Assembly (NCBI GenBank): GCA_022496205.1
Contig: WTXD01000292.1
Coordinates: forward strand, 1 to 13,258
Direction: 5' to 3'
Origin: Gloeopeniophorella convolvens
Lineage: Eukaryota > Basidiomycota > Agaricomycetes > Russulales
Length of the DNA stretch: 13,258 nt
The notes under the pieces: model-generated
The model's input: the letters and a program-made list of their open reading frames with translations, nothing else
What the model was told of the DNA's origin: nothing
The model's database searches: none
Part shown: one piece after another, positions 1 to 8,287 of the stretch
How the letters are laid out: every line of letters begins with the position of its first letter
Numbering within the stretch: the first letter of the stretch is position 1
Made by a program: the position numbers and the translations under genes

Positions 1-219
1 CCACGTGCCATGCAACCACAACGCGCGCGTACGATGTTTTTCTCTTGCGATCCTTGAGATCTTTTGTTTGGTTGGTCGTTTCCTGCGCCAGTTCTGCATG
101 CGATGCTATGTAATGTTCTCATCAACTCCTGTTACCGTACAAAATTCGATGTATTTTCTACCTTGGAATGCTATCTGCGCATTCCGTGATCTTTCCCTCC
201 CCTCCCGTACGCTTATCGT
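1..219. other. Stretch without a recognisable gene
   Basis: This is the left edge of the window. The minus strand, which should carry the downstream part of the helicase remnant, shows no helicase motif here: there is no PTRELA-like, DEAD or SAT motif. The open frames in both directions are short and resemble no family I know. The helicase homology therefore fades out inside the window, at about 220-260, and is not simply cut by the window edge. Confidence 0.5.
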
Positions 220-676
220 TTCCTGAACCCGCCGGGCGCAGCGCCGCGAGCGCGTTGTGCGTCTGCAATGCGGGCCCGTACATCAGCGCGAGCACCGCGC
301 AGAGGCTTGCATCCTTCCCGCACGCACCGAGCAGTCGTGTGAACGCGGGGACGCCGAACGCGAGCGTCTTGCCGCTGCCCGCCCTCGCGATGCCGATGAC
401 GTCACGCCCCACGAGCGCGAGCGGGCAGCCACGCCCGGGCCTGCACGAGCATCGGCGCGCTGAGGCCCATGAACGCGCGGCGGGGCGCGGCGGGCACGGC
501 AAGCGCGTCAGAGGCTAGGGGTGGCGGCGCGGAGGGCAGGAGGATGATGGGGTAGGTCTGAAAGTGTGCCTCAGCGTCGGCGGGGGAAGATGGCAGGGGT
601 GGGTGTGGATGCGCGGGGCCTTTTGGGCGAGGCGGCAGCGTCGCGCTTGGGCCTTTTCTTATTTTCTCCGCGTGGT

Positions 677-734
677 CTATAGCGCCTAGGTGGTTAGGTA
701 GACATACGTGTATTGGGGGAATTGAGCTACTTAC
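677..734 (-). other. Intron in helicase remnant
   Basis: 58 nt, reading GTAAGT to TATAG on the minus strand, with CTAAC as a good branch-point sequence. It separates an SPDAD exon from a lysine/arginine-rich exon (RGENKKRPKRDAAASPK). The frame joins only if one G of the exon-end GG is missing from the sequence given. Confidence 0.7.
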
Positions 735-827
735 CGTCGGCATCGGGAGAGGCAGATCTGGCAGTGATTTTCCTCTTCTTATCCTCGCGCCTTTCTCTTT
801 CATTCTGCTTCTGGAGCTGCTGTGTTG

Positions 828-866
828 CTAGCACGCAGAGTGCACGAGGAGGAAGGCACTGCGCAC
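828..866 (-). other. Short intron in helicase remnant
   Basis: 39 nt, reading GTGCGC to CTAG on the minus strand. Splicing joins SDNEP to ATQQLQKQNERERREDKKRK exactly in frame, which gives the charged sequence expected of this N-terminus. It is at the short end for fungal introns. Confidence 0.55.
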
Positions 867-1007
867 CTGGCTCGTTGTCACTGCATGCCTCTGGTGCAGC
901 ATCCTCCAGTGCAGGCTCGACCTCCTCACCAGGAGCCTTCTTTTCCTCTTGACGGCCGCCTCAGGCTCTACATCCATGTCATCTTCTTTATTCACCGCAT
1001 CGAAGCA

Positions 1008-1175
1008 CTAATCAGCAACTAACGCCACCGCACAAAAGATCACGCGCAACGCACCCATAGGCTCCGCCTCCTGCGTGCGCCGCCGCGCCTCATCCTCGCG
1101 CCGCTTGTCCCTGCGCCGCCACTCGTTGCCCTTCTGTTGTGCATCGGGCAGCGTGGGTACTCGGGCGAGGTCCAT
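1008..1175 (-). CDS. Small basic ORF (55 codons) or first exon of the helicase remnant
   Basis: An ATG in good context (tcaccATGg) at 1175-1173 opens a 55-residue frame ending in TAG at 1010-1008. The first 40 residues are highly charged (EWRRRRDKRREDEARRR). The last 15 are hydrophobic and probably just read-through of an intron, because a GTGCGT donor sits at 1054. Splicing from 1054 to an AAG acceptor at 986 or 983 keeps the frame open into the acidic/basic N-terminus of the helicase remnant (EDDMDVEPE). I therefore think this is exon 1 of that gene and not a separate small protein, but the sequence alone does not settle it. Confidence 0.35.
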   Translation of the reverse strand: MDLARVPTLPDAQQKGNEWRRRDKRREDEARRRTQEAEPMGALRVIFCAVALVAD

Positions 1176-1853
1176 GGTGAGGTATGCGAGTCTGAGCAGG
1201 AGTCACGAGTGTGCGCTGTGTGCAGCATTTGGAGTGTTGCCGAGGTTGCTGCGGGAGTCTCGAGATGTCGCAGACAAGAAATTTCTGGCCGGGCCGCATG
1301 CCACGTCGCCCGGCGCCAGTGCTCGCCAGTTTCACCTTTACCTATTTCACCTTCACCTTCTCGCTCGCGCACTTAATTAGCGTTGCTCAACGACATGGCG
1401 CCGCCGCATTGTTCCTCCACACTCCGTCTATTACAGTGATCGGCTACGCAGCGCGCTATCTCTTCAGGTGCCTCCTGCCGCAATCCTGCCGACGGCGGCG
1501 CCGCCAATGGCGCGCCGACTGGGCGCCGACTCCATCCCGCGATATGCAAGTAGGCTGGTTGAACCTGGACAGACAGCCCTGGGAGCTAACATAGTGATTG
1601 CCGTACTATGCAAGATGTGGAGGTCAAAGCACAGCCGTGTTTTCCTGCGCTGCACTTTAGAGCTACATAATAACTCGGCGCGCTAGTACAAGATATTTGT
1701 GTCTGCCTAGAGATGGCCTTAGCACTTTAATGAAGACTTGAACATTCGAACGCTAAACGTGAACAACTAAGTAGTCGATTCCGTAAGAGTCCGCAAGACT
1801 ATCGTACGCCGTGATGTAGTATCAACGAAAGCACATATCGACAACGCAATGTA
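1176..1853. other. Intergenic region between the helicase remnant and the receptor gene
   Basis: I see no supported gene. It lies 5' of the helicase remnant and 3' of the receptor gene, both on the minus strand. Several overlapping open frames at 1075-1690 on both strands are GC-rich shadows without recognisable motifs. The stretch 1690-1853 is AT-richer and would hold the receptor's 3' UTR and polyadenylation signals; I could not single out a clear signal. Confidence 0.45.
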
Positions 1854-4800
1854 CTAGTCGGTTTTGTAACACGTCGCCCAACCCGATCCATGAACAAAGT
1901 GACTACCATCCAAGACCGTCTCGTGTTTCGCTCTGACCCACACATTATTCGGCCGCGGAAGGCCGACCCGGTGCGGTTCGGGGATCCAGACTAAGAGCTC
2001 ACCACCAGAGCCTCGAATCCACCCATCATCACACACTGCAAACCCGCGATCCGTCCGAAATTCTACGAAGACTGGGGTGCCGCCACTTCGGCGGCTGGCA
2101 CGGGAACCGTCCAAACTCGCAGCGCCTGTCGCGGATAGATCGGTTGCTGGCGTGGTCCACAACCGAACCGAGGTGTCGGATGAGCCCGAGACTATGTGTT
2201 GGCCATCGGGAGAGTAGGCGACAGACATGACCCTGCCTGCGTGTCCTATGAGCGGGTCAGAGACTGCGCGCCATGTTCTGGCGTCCAGGATGCGGATTGC
2301 ACCGTCCGACCAGCCCGAGACGACATGGCGACCGTCTGGAGAGAATGAAACAGATAAGGGGGTACCGTTTCCCTTGAAAGGATTTGCAGTTGCCTGTCCT
2401 GTTGTGGCATCCCAGACGCGGATAGAGCTATCGTGCGAGGATGAGGCAATGTGTCGGCCATCGGGAGAGAATGTGACGGAGTAAACCACATTTGTGTGCC
2501 CCATGAATGGTCGTGCAATTACCTGTCCTGTCGTGGCGTCCCACACCCGGATGGTATAATCATCCGACCCTGAGGCGATACATTGACCATTCGGCGAGAA
2601 TGCGATGGACCGGATCAGGCCTGCGTGACCCGTGAATGGCTCTGCCAATAACTTCCCTGTCGCGGCATCCCAGATGCGGATCGTCTTGTCATAAGAGCCT
2701 GAGGCGATCCGCTCACCATCGGGGGAGAACGCGACAGAACTGACCGCGCCTTGATGTCCTTCGAGTGGTCCGACGACGACCTGGCCTGTCGTGACGTCCC
2801 AGACGCGGATCGTCCGATCATCCGAACCGGAAGCAACGCGTTGGCTGTCCGGCGAGAATGTGACATAAGCGACCGCGGCAGTATGTCCTATGAGTGGCTC
2901 TCCCACTGCCTGACCCGTCGCGGCATCCCAGATGCAAACCGTGTGATCCGCCGAGCCCGAAGTAACAAGTCGGCCATCCGGTGAGAACGCCACTGACCAA
3001 ACCAGGTCCATGTGCCCTCCGACTGATCCAGAACCCGTCTCTGCCTCAGCCTCGCCAACAGCGTAGACCATGCAGCCCTCCAAACCCGAGACAATGCCCT
3101 GACTATCCTGCGGAAGTGAGATATTAACATCCTGCTCCGCAGGTCCATGCATCGCGGGGTCGGCTGGCCGCGCCGCGAACATGTCCCAGATGCGCACTGT
3201 CTTGTCTTCCGAGCCTGATACGACGTGTCGGCCATCCGGCGAGAGTCCAATGGACCTGACGGCACTCCCATGGCCAGCGAGTGGCTCCCCAACCGGCAAT
3301 CCGGTCGCGGCATTCCAGACACGGATGGTTGAATCGGCCGAACATGAGACGATATGTCGGCTGTCCCGAGAGACAATGACAGAGCCGACGACGTTGTTAT
3401 GTCCTCGAATGGCGCTACTACGACCAAGCTCCACGCTGCGGTGGCATCCCAGATCCGGATCGTGTAATCATCTGAGCCAGAGACGATATACTGTCCATCT
3501 GGGGAGAACGTGACGGAGTTGACAGAGTCGGTGTGCCCCTCGAGAGGCTCTGTGACTGGCTCTCCTGTTGTTACACTCCATACACGGATGGTCTTGTCAT
3601 CCGATCCCGAGACAATGTTGAGACCGTCCGGAGAGAACGCGACCGAGTTGACAGGGCCTGTGTGACCTGTGAATAGCTGCATGACCATCTCCCTGTGAGG
3701 TAACCCAAACACGGATTGTTTGATCATCGAGCCCGATGCTACGTATAGGCCATCCTGCGACAGCGCAACAGTGTTGACCCAGTCCGCGTGCTCCGTAAAT
3801 AACTCTGAGACTACCTCCACTGTCACGGCGTCCCACACCAGGATCGTACCATCACCCGACCCGGAGACGAGTCGTCGGCCATCTGGGGAGAACACCACAG
3901 ATCTGACCCCGCCTCATGTCCGGAGAACGGCTCTCGGATCTCCTGACCGGTTAAGGAACTGAATATGTGGATGGTACCATCCGACAGGCCCGAAGCAACG
4001 CATGTGCCGTCAGGCGAGAATGCAACGGAAAGGCCGTTTGCGCCCACGCTGATGACTGTCTCCTGCGCTGGCCAATGGGATAGCCTCCCTCGTTCCAGCC
4101 CCATCGTATTTGGGAACATCTTGCCATAACGCTCGAGCACGAGTGATGATGCTGGGGAAAATGGAAGGGCAGATAGGTAGATGTGTGGGGCGCTCTGGGA
4201 TATGGGCATGCCGAAGTACCGCACGAACGCGGTGGCATCATCGACGAATGCTGAAAGCGAGCGTACTTCCGCACGGGTTCTGTCAGAAGCGCTCTTGTGA
4301 GAACTGGCGCAAGGTAAAAACACGAGCCTCTAGGCACTCACACTCTGCTCCTTGGTTACCATCTTTCAAGGTCGACAACGCTTGCAGAGCAAGATCGATC
4401 AGCCAAGGAGGCTGAGAGATTCGAGCCAAATGGGAACTTGGCAAGTAAGAGCGCCTGAAGTCGTTCGACCAAGTCGGTATGAAATGGCACGTGTTGCAAG
4501 TGGCTGTCCCAGAAGCGACTGGCGTAGGATAGGGCGGGGAAGATGTAGCGAGCACGAGGGAGCGGATGTCAGGAACGTCCGAGTTCTTTTGATATGAGAC
4601 ACAAGCTTGCACATGTTGAAGTGGAGATTGTCCGAAGTCAGGATGCCGAGGCAGCAGTACGCCATCTGTCGATGCGAATCCGCAAGGTCTATCCAAAATT
4701 CTCTAGACCTGTCCCTCGAAGTGAGGAAATCGCGGAACGATGTGTGAAGTGGGACGATGGGCTGCGTCGAGTCGGTGCCTGGCGAGACGTTGCTCAGGAG

Positions 4801-7472
4801 CGATCCAAGCTTGTTGACGATCACAGACACCGAATCGCTATCATCAGCATCATCAGGGTAAGCGTAGTGTCGCAGATCAGTTAGGGATTGTGCGGAGAGT
4901 GGCTCGAATGCGCAAAGCACTGGCCCATGACAGATTGGTAGCTCCGCTGAATATCGCGGTCATGAGGTCGCCGAAGTAAGAGCCGAGGATGGTGGAATAC
5001 AAGGTATCCAGAGGGTCTACCGCTGGTATCCCGAGGCAGGATTCAGGACACGCTGCACGCGCTTGTTTTGTGTAAGCCCATGGGTCTCTCGTATATATTC
5101 GCAAGCGGCGGCGGCCCACTGAAACAGGCCCTCCGCCTTTCTCGCAAACACCTCGCCATGCTCGTTGAAAACATCGGAAGGGAGGTTGGCTCGGAAATAG
5201 GAACGGATGTCTTTGTCCGCCTGACTCGACAACTCTTGGTCGTTCATGCGTTTGACGTGAGTCGATTTGGCGCTGTGGAAGGCTTGCTCGATGTCGGACT
5301 CTGGTCTCGAAGTTATCAGGATACGGAAATTCGAGGGAAGTTCGTGAATGTGGCCCGCGAGGAACGTGTGTAACCCATGTGAGCCGGTCGCATCCTGAGC
5401 TTCATCTAGGCCGTCGATGACGAGGAAAATAGGACCGACGAGGGTCGTCTCCGCGAGCGGGCCCAATAATAGGGATTTGAATATGATGGTGAGGTCTTTT
5501 GTGCCTTTCATAGCGACTGTATCGTGCTGGATGACCTTCGCTAAAGAAGAACGGAATGCAGGATAACGGTCGGAGAGGTCGCGCGCGAGGCTGGTAAAAA
5601 GGAAATGTGATTCCCGGTTGGATCGTTCGCCACGCAAAAACATGAAGGATGACGCCAGGAAATGCATTTCGCGGAAGCGGTGTGCGACTTCATGTGCGAT
5701 GGACGACTTGCCCGTCCCGGCTTGCCCGAACAGCACGAGCCCCCGCGTTGACTTCGAGTCGGGCCCGTTCACCCAGTCGGTGATGTAGTCCAGGAACGCA
5801 GTTCGAGTTCCTACCAAGCAACCCTTGTCGCTGCGAAACGATGCGCCCGACGCATATGGGATGTCTCGGATTACCGAGCTGATACCTACAAGACAGGTCG
5901 TGAGATGCATGGCATGGTCATCGAATCGCAGGTTCGTACCTAAATCAGCGACTTCGCCCAACACGCTCTCCAGCTGGCCAGAAATCCCATTAAGCTGCCT
6001 GGACATCCTATCGACTTGAATTGAAACACCACTTACGACGTCCCGAATTTGGAACGTCGTCTTCTCGATGGTGATCATGGCATGCCTTAGGAATCCATCG
6101 CGCAGCGCTACGAGCTTGGAACAGTAGCTCTCGACGCGAGCGTCAACCCCACGTGCCGTATTCTTCTGCAACCGCGTCCCTGAGAATCACGGCTTCACGT
6201 CAGATCAAACACACGAAGACCATATCCTTCGTCTGAGACGTACAGAATTGTGTATTTTCCGCGTATTTCTGGATGAATTTGCTACAGGTGCAGGCATGGG
6301 TCAACATATCCATCAAGATTTCTCTCTGGGCTGAGTCCCGGATGTTGTTCTCAAACGCGCTCGCGTCACGTGCAAGATCCAGAGCGTCGCTCATTGCAAG
6401 CACTAGCGCTTTCACGTTTTCATCGCGCTCGACTTGGGCGAGGATCGTCTGCGCGAACGAGTTCATGAGAACTTGAGATGGTCTCCTGGATCACAAATCC
6501 AAGACGACGCACCCTGGGAATCAGAGAGAGGACGCTCCATGCGATCTTGACGTATGGATGAATCTAGGATACAGTCGTAAGACGATGACACGCGCAGGAT
6601 CGAGGAGACAAACCTCGGCAACTTTCTCCGTACAATCAACAACCCATTTCATCCTTGTGAGGACGACGCTCCACGTATCGTATACGCTCGCAGCCTGATC
6701 TAGCGCGCTTGGGGACTGCTCTGCGAGATTCGCCATGCTAGCAACCGGCGCCGAGGGTCCGCCGAGCTTTCCAGCTGCCCGATCAACGATTGGCAGGTCA
6801 ACTCGATAGAGCATCTCTGCAATAGAAGCCCTCCCAGGACCTGTCTCGTCTGCGGATGGGGTGGACGACGGGCCGCGTATCGGACTATCTTCCACCATTC
6901 TGGAGATGGGGGATGGCTTAGAGGAGTTGGAGGAGAAGGCTGGCTCGGAATGGAGCTCTGCGTGTTCGATCGTAATTGCCAGGCGGAGAGTAACATGCTG
7001 TGGCTGTTTGGTAGATAGGTTGACGGGAGTAAGGTGAAAGTCTACAAATAGGCCGTTCAGCAACTGGGGGGCGGAAGGAATACGTAACGATCACACGACG
7101 CACCGCGCGGGGCGAAACTATGTTCCAGCTCAGTATAGGGGAGCTCAAGCTCTCCCACGAGCACGACACCGTGGTCATCCCGTTCCGCGAAGAGCCGTAG
7201 TGTGAGCTGCGAGGACAGGTCTATTGTGCTACAGGAAAGCATCAGGTCCGTGATGACCATCAACCAAAGTAACAGCAGAGAAGACGCACAGACTGTCGAT
7301 TGACTCGCCCCATCTTGCTAAGTGCTTCTCCCTCTTGAAGCTTTGGTCCTTCTGGTGATGACCCCGTCTGTGGCACTCACGTAGAAGCGTCGGTTCTTAA
7401 TAACTTGTCAAGGAACCCTGCAGCGCGAAGACCATCGGCATGAATGACTGCGCAAGTAGACGCGCTCAGTAT
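1854..7472 (-). CDS. C2-NACHT-WD40 STAND/NLR-like receptor, frame-disrupted as read
   Basis: A large STAND-class regulator: the NACHT P-loop ATPase is the switch and the WD40 propellers are the likely ligand surface. Such fungal proteins are tied to non-self recognition and programmed cell death; the specific role here is unknown. Order from the N-terminus: C2-like domain (about 7130-7460), proline/serine-rich linker, helical region (about 5950-6660), NACHT (Walker A GQAGTGKSS at 5701-5727, Walker B FLVIDGLDEA at 5398-5427, LITSRPESD at about 5293-5319, GLFQWAAAACEYI near 5130), winged-helix/linker (LHTSFRDFL, FNMCKLVS, ISQSAPHIYLSALPFSP), about 15 WD40 repeats, and a terminal GGELLVWIP...SHFVHGSGW tail, stop at 1854. 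Introns: 7229-7289, 6564-6613, 6449-6512, 6180-6243, 4304-4359. About 16 frame breaks remain, nearly all equal to one missing base, at about 7386, 7320, 7068, 5030, 4934, 4920, 4598, 4551, 4430, 4402, 4360, 3908, 3728, 3690-3706 and 3404. The start is unresolved: an ATA (7470-7472) sits where Met is expected. It is either a functional gene with assembly errors or a young pseudogene. Confidence 0.88.
2150..4056 (-). repeat. About 15 WD40 repeats (two propellers)
   Basis: Repeats of about 42 residues with the consensus GH...V.SVAFSPDG..+.SGS.D.TIR+WD..TG. I count 14 clear units, one degenerate unit (3021-3173) and a terminal partial unit around 1970-2100. That is enough for two seven-bladed propellers. 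3.4-4.06 kb is broken by four to five frame changes; 1854-3400 is one clean 1.5 kb frame. Nucleotide identity between repeats is moderate only, so there is no sign of recent tandem amplification. Confidence 0.93.
4304..4359 (-). other. Receptor intron 5
   Basis: 56 nt, GTAACC to GCCAG (minus strand). It joins ALSTLKD to SHKSASDRTRAEVRSLSAF. The frame closes only if the exon end is GATGG, i.e. one G is missing before the donor; this would give the expected KDW. Confidence 0.62.
5030..5810 (-). other. NACHT ATPase domain of the receptor
   Basis: This is an uninterrupted reading block (exon from 6179 down to about 5031). Seen: GCLVGTRTAFLDYITDWV entry, Walker A GQAGTGKSSIAHEVA (from 5727), Walker B with the NACHT-type IDGLDEA (from 5427), sensor-like RILITSRPESDIEQAF and a C-terminal AEGLFQWAAAACEYI. 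All key P-loop residues are present (GKS), and the DE pair follows the Walker B hydrophobic strand. Nucleotide binding is therefore expected if the protein is made. Confidence 0.93.
6180..6243 (-). other. Receptor intron 4
   Basis: 64 nt, GTACGT donor, CTGAC branch sequence, TCTCAG acceptor (minus strand). It joins KYAENTQF to a Trp codon split across the junction, then TRLQKNTARGVDARVESYC. The rebuilt QFW motif is conserved in the family. Confidence 0.87.
6449..6512 (-). other. Receptor intron 3
   Basis: 64 nt, GTGCGT donor, GCGCAG acceptor (minus strand). Phase-0 splicing joins SVLSLIPR to TILAQVERDENVKALV, the expected continuation of the helical region. Confidence 0.87.
6564..6613 (-). 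other. Receptor intron 2
   Basis: 50 nt, GTTTGT to CCTAG (minus strand). Phase-0 splicing joins EKVAE to IHPYVKIAWSVLSLIPR. The joined VAEIHPY..AWSVLS motif is typical of this receptor family. It is followed by a 17-codon exon (6513-6563). Confidence 0.85.
7064..7103 (-). other. Possible 40-nt intron, or a C-run frame break
   Basis: The frame must change between SFAPRGASCDRYVFLPPP and LLNGLFVDFHLTPVN. Two readings compete. A 40-nt intron with a GTGCGT donor and CCAG acceptor has good borders but leaves the wrong phase. One missing C in the C6 run at 7066-7071 restores the frame exactly (LPPPQLLNGL). I favour the missing base. Confidence 0.3.
7130..7463 (-). other. C2-like domain at the receptor N-terminus
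   Basis: Reading through two one-base breaks and intron 1, the segment gives CAVIHADGLRAAGFLDK, then FYVS.TDGVITRRTKASRGR, then ARWGESID, then SSQLTLRLFAERDD and VVLVGELELPYTEL. The pattern (a first strand with a VI-A-GL motif, DG...RRTK, W.E, then L.+.L..ERD.....VG...+.L) is that of a C2 beta-sandwich as found in fungal NACHT-WD40 proteins. C2 domains bind membranes or partners, often with calcium. I cannot place the aspartates that bind calcium with confidence, so calcium dependence is not claimed. Confidence 0.6.
7229..7289 (-). other. Receptor intron 1
   Basis: 61 nt, GTGCGT donor, CTGAT branch sequence, CTGTAG acceptor (minus strand). It joins GESIDSL to TIDLSSQLTLRLF in frame and removes an in-frame stop, so it restores the C2-like domain without any base change. 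Confidence 0.8.
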
Positions 7473-8287
7473 TCTCGAATGCGGGAGGAGCAAGGCAGTG
7501 CGCTCACTGCTCAGCCGAAGGTGGGAACGGCGGGGTGTGCTTCCAGGCGGATCGCCAGCCCGAGAACTGAAGGCATGTCATTTAATCATGCACTCAGGCG
7601 CGAATACGCTCTGCGTACGCTGATCCTGGGCTTTGGGCTACGGGTTGTCCTAGGCTAATGAGAAGACACGTGTAGCACGCATCAATGAGTAAGAGCATCG
7701 CGCAAACGACGGGTCTTGCTTACGGCGCCAATGCAAGCTGGTCACTCGCCATGAAGGAATGTAGACGACGCAAGCGATACTGTGGTGATAGTGGCTATGA
7801 AGGGCTGCAGGGTGGTTGCGGGATGCGATGGTCTGGACGAGGAGTCGGAAGGACCCTGGGACATGTAGGCGCTGCAACGTATCGACAGCGGCGATAGACC
7901 GCGGATAGACCGCCTTTGCATGGCAGTGTGTGAGAGAGCATGGCTTCTTATGGAGATTCTGTGAGGCGCCAAAAGTGCCTGTGAGTGATTCGAGGCAATC
8001 GAGTCGTTACTTGCCAAAGCCTGTTGTCAGTGCCACGTGGCAGCCGTGGTTGTTCATGATGACGGCGATGGCACTGGTATACTTATGTAATGTGAGTATA
8101 CCGCAGGGTCATGACCATAATCAAGAAAAATAAAGATATCCGCGGGCCTCGGAGTCCATACATTGATATTGTACCACATCTCCTCACAAGTAGACCCAGG
8201 TAGGATCACATCAGACCAGACCCGCACCAGGATACCAGACCGCCGCCGCGCCGCCGCCGACTCGGCGCCGCGCCCTCCCTAGCACCG
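7473..8287. other. Divergent intergenic region (receptor / ChaC)
   Basis: The gap between the putative 5' ends of the minus-strand receptor and the plus-strand ChaC gene must hold both promoters. No open frame here resembles a known protein. Visible small structure: an imperfect tandem 11-mer (GATAGACCGCG, GATAGACCGCC) at about 7893-7914. No unambiguous TATA or CCAAT element could be assigned. Confidence 0.4.

Larger units (their letters stand above)
220..1175 (-). pseudogene. Truncated DEAD-box RNA helicase (Dbp3-like), N-terminal part only
   Basis: The product resembles the start of an ATP-dependent DEAD-box RNA helicase; the layout fits nucleolar Dbp3 (ribosome biogenesis). Seen on the minus strand: a basic low-complexity N-terminus, a pre-core segment (PADAEAHFQTYPI), a degraded Q-motif (SAPMLVQARAW where SAPTPIQACAW is usual), then GRDVIGIARAGSGKTLAFG, containing P-loop motif I (AGSGKT, near 375-395). 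Motif Ia is replaced: VLALMYGPALQTH stands where VLVLAPTRELALQTH is expected. After that nothing matches, so motifs II to VI are absent. Introns fit at 677-734, 828-866 and 983/986-1054; the first and the last two use GTAAGT and GTGCGC/T donors respectively. Frame breaks lie near 437, 582-592, 734 and 941. The start is uncertain: the ATG at 1175 if the 983/986-1054 intron is spliced, otherwise the ATG at 977. Substituted motifs plus truncation favour a real pseudogene. A more general DEAD-box family assignment is the safe fallback. Confidence 0.68.

Noticed and set aside
168..518. Plus-strand frames over the helicase remnant
   Set aside because: They are antisense shadows of the GC-rich helicase exon; only the minus strand shows family motifs.
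2227..3000. Plus-strand and off-frame open frames across the WD40 region
   Set aside because: They are periodic shadows of the repeat; the SPDG/WD consensus appears only in the minus-strand frame.
1854..4056. Recently amplified, high-identity WD40 array (as in HET-D/HET-E type genes)
   Set aside because: Adjacent units share the protein consensus but differ clearly at the nucleotide level, so there is no sign of concerted evolution.
7318..7380. A 63-nt GTGAGT...TTAG interval as an intron in the receptor
   Set aside because: Splicing it would remove DGVITRRTKASRGR, a C2-like strand pair, and give the wrong phase for the well-supported next intron. Two one-base breaks fit the homology better.
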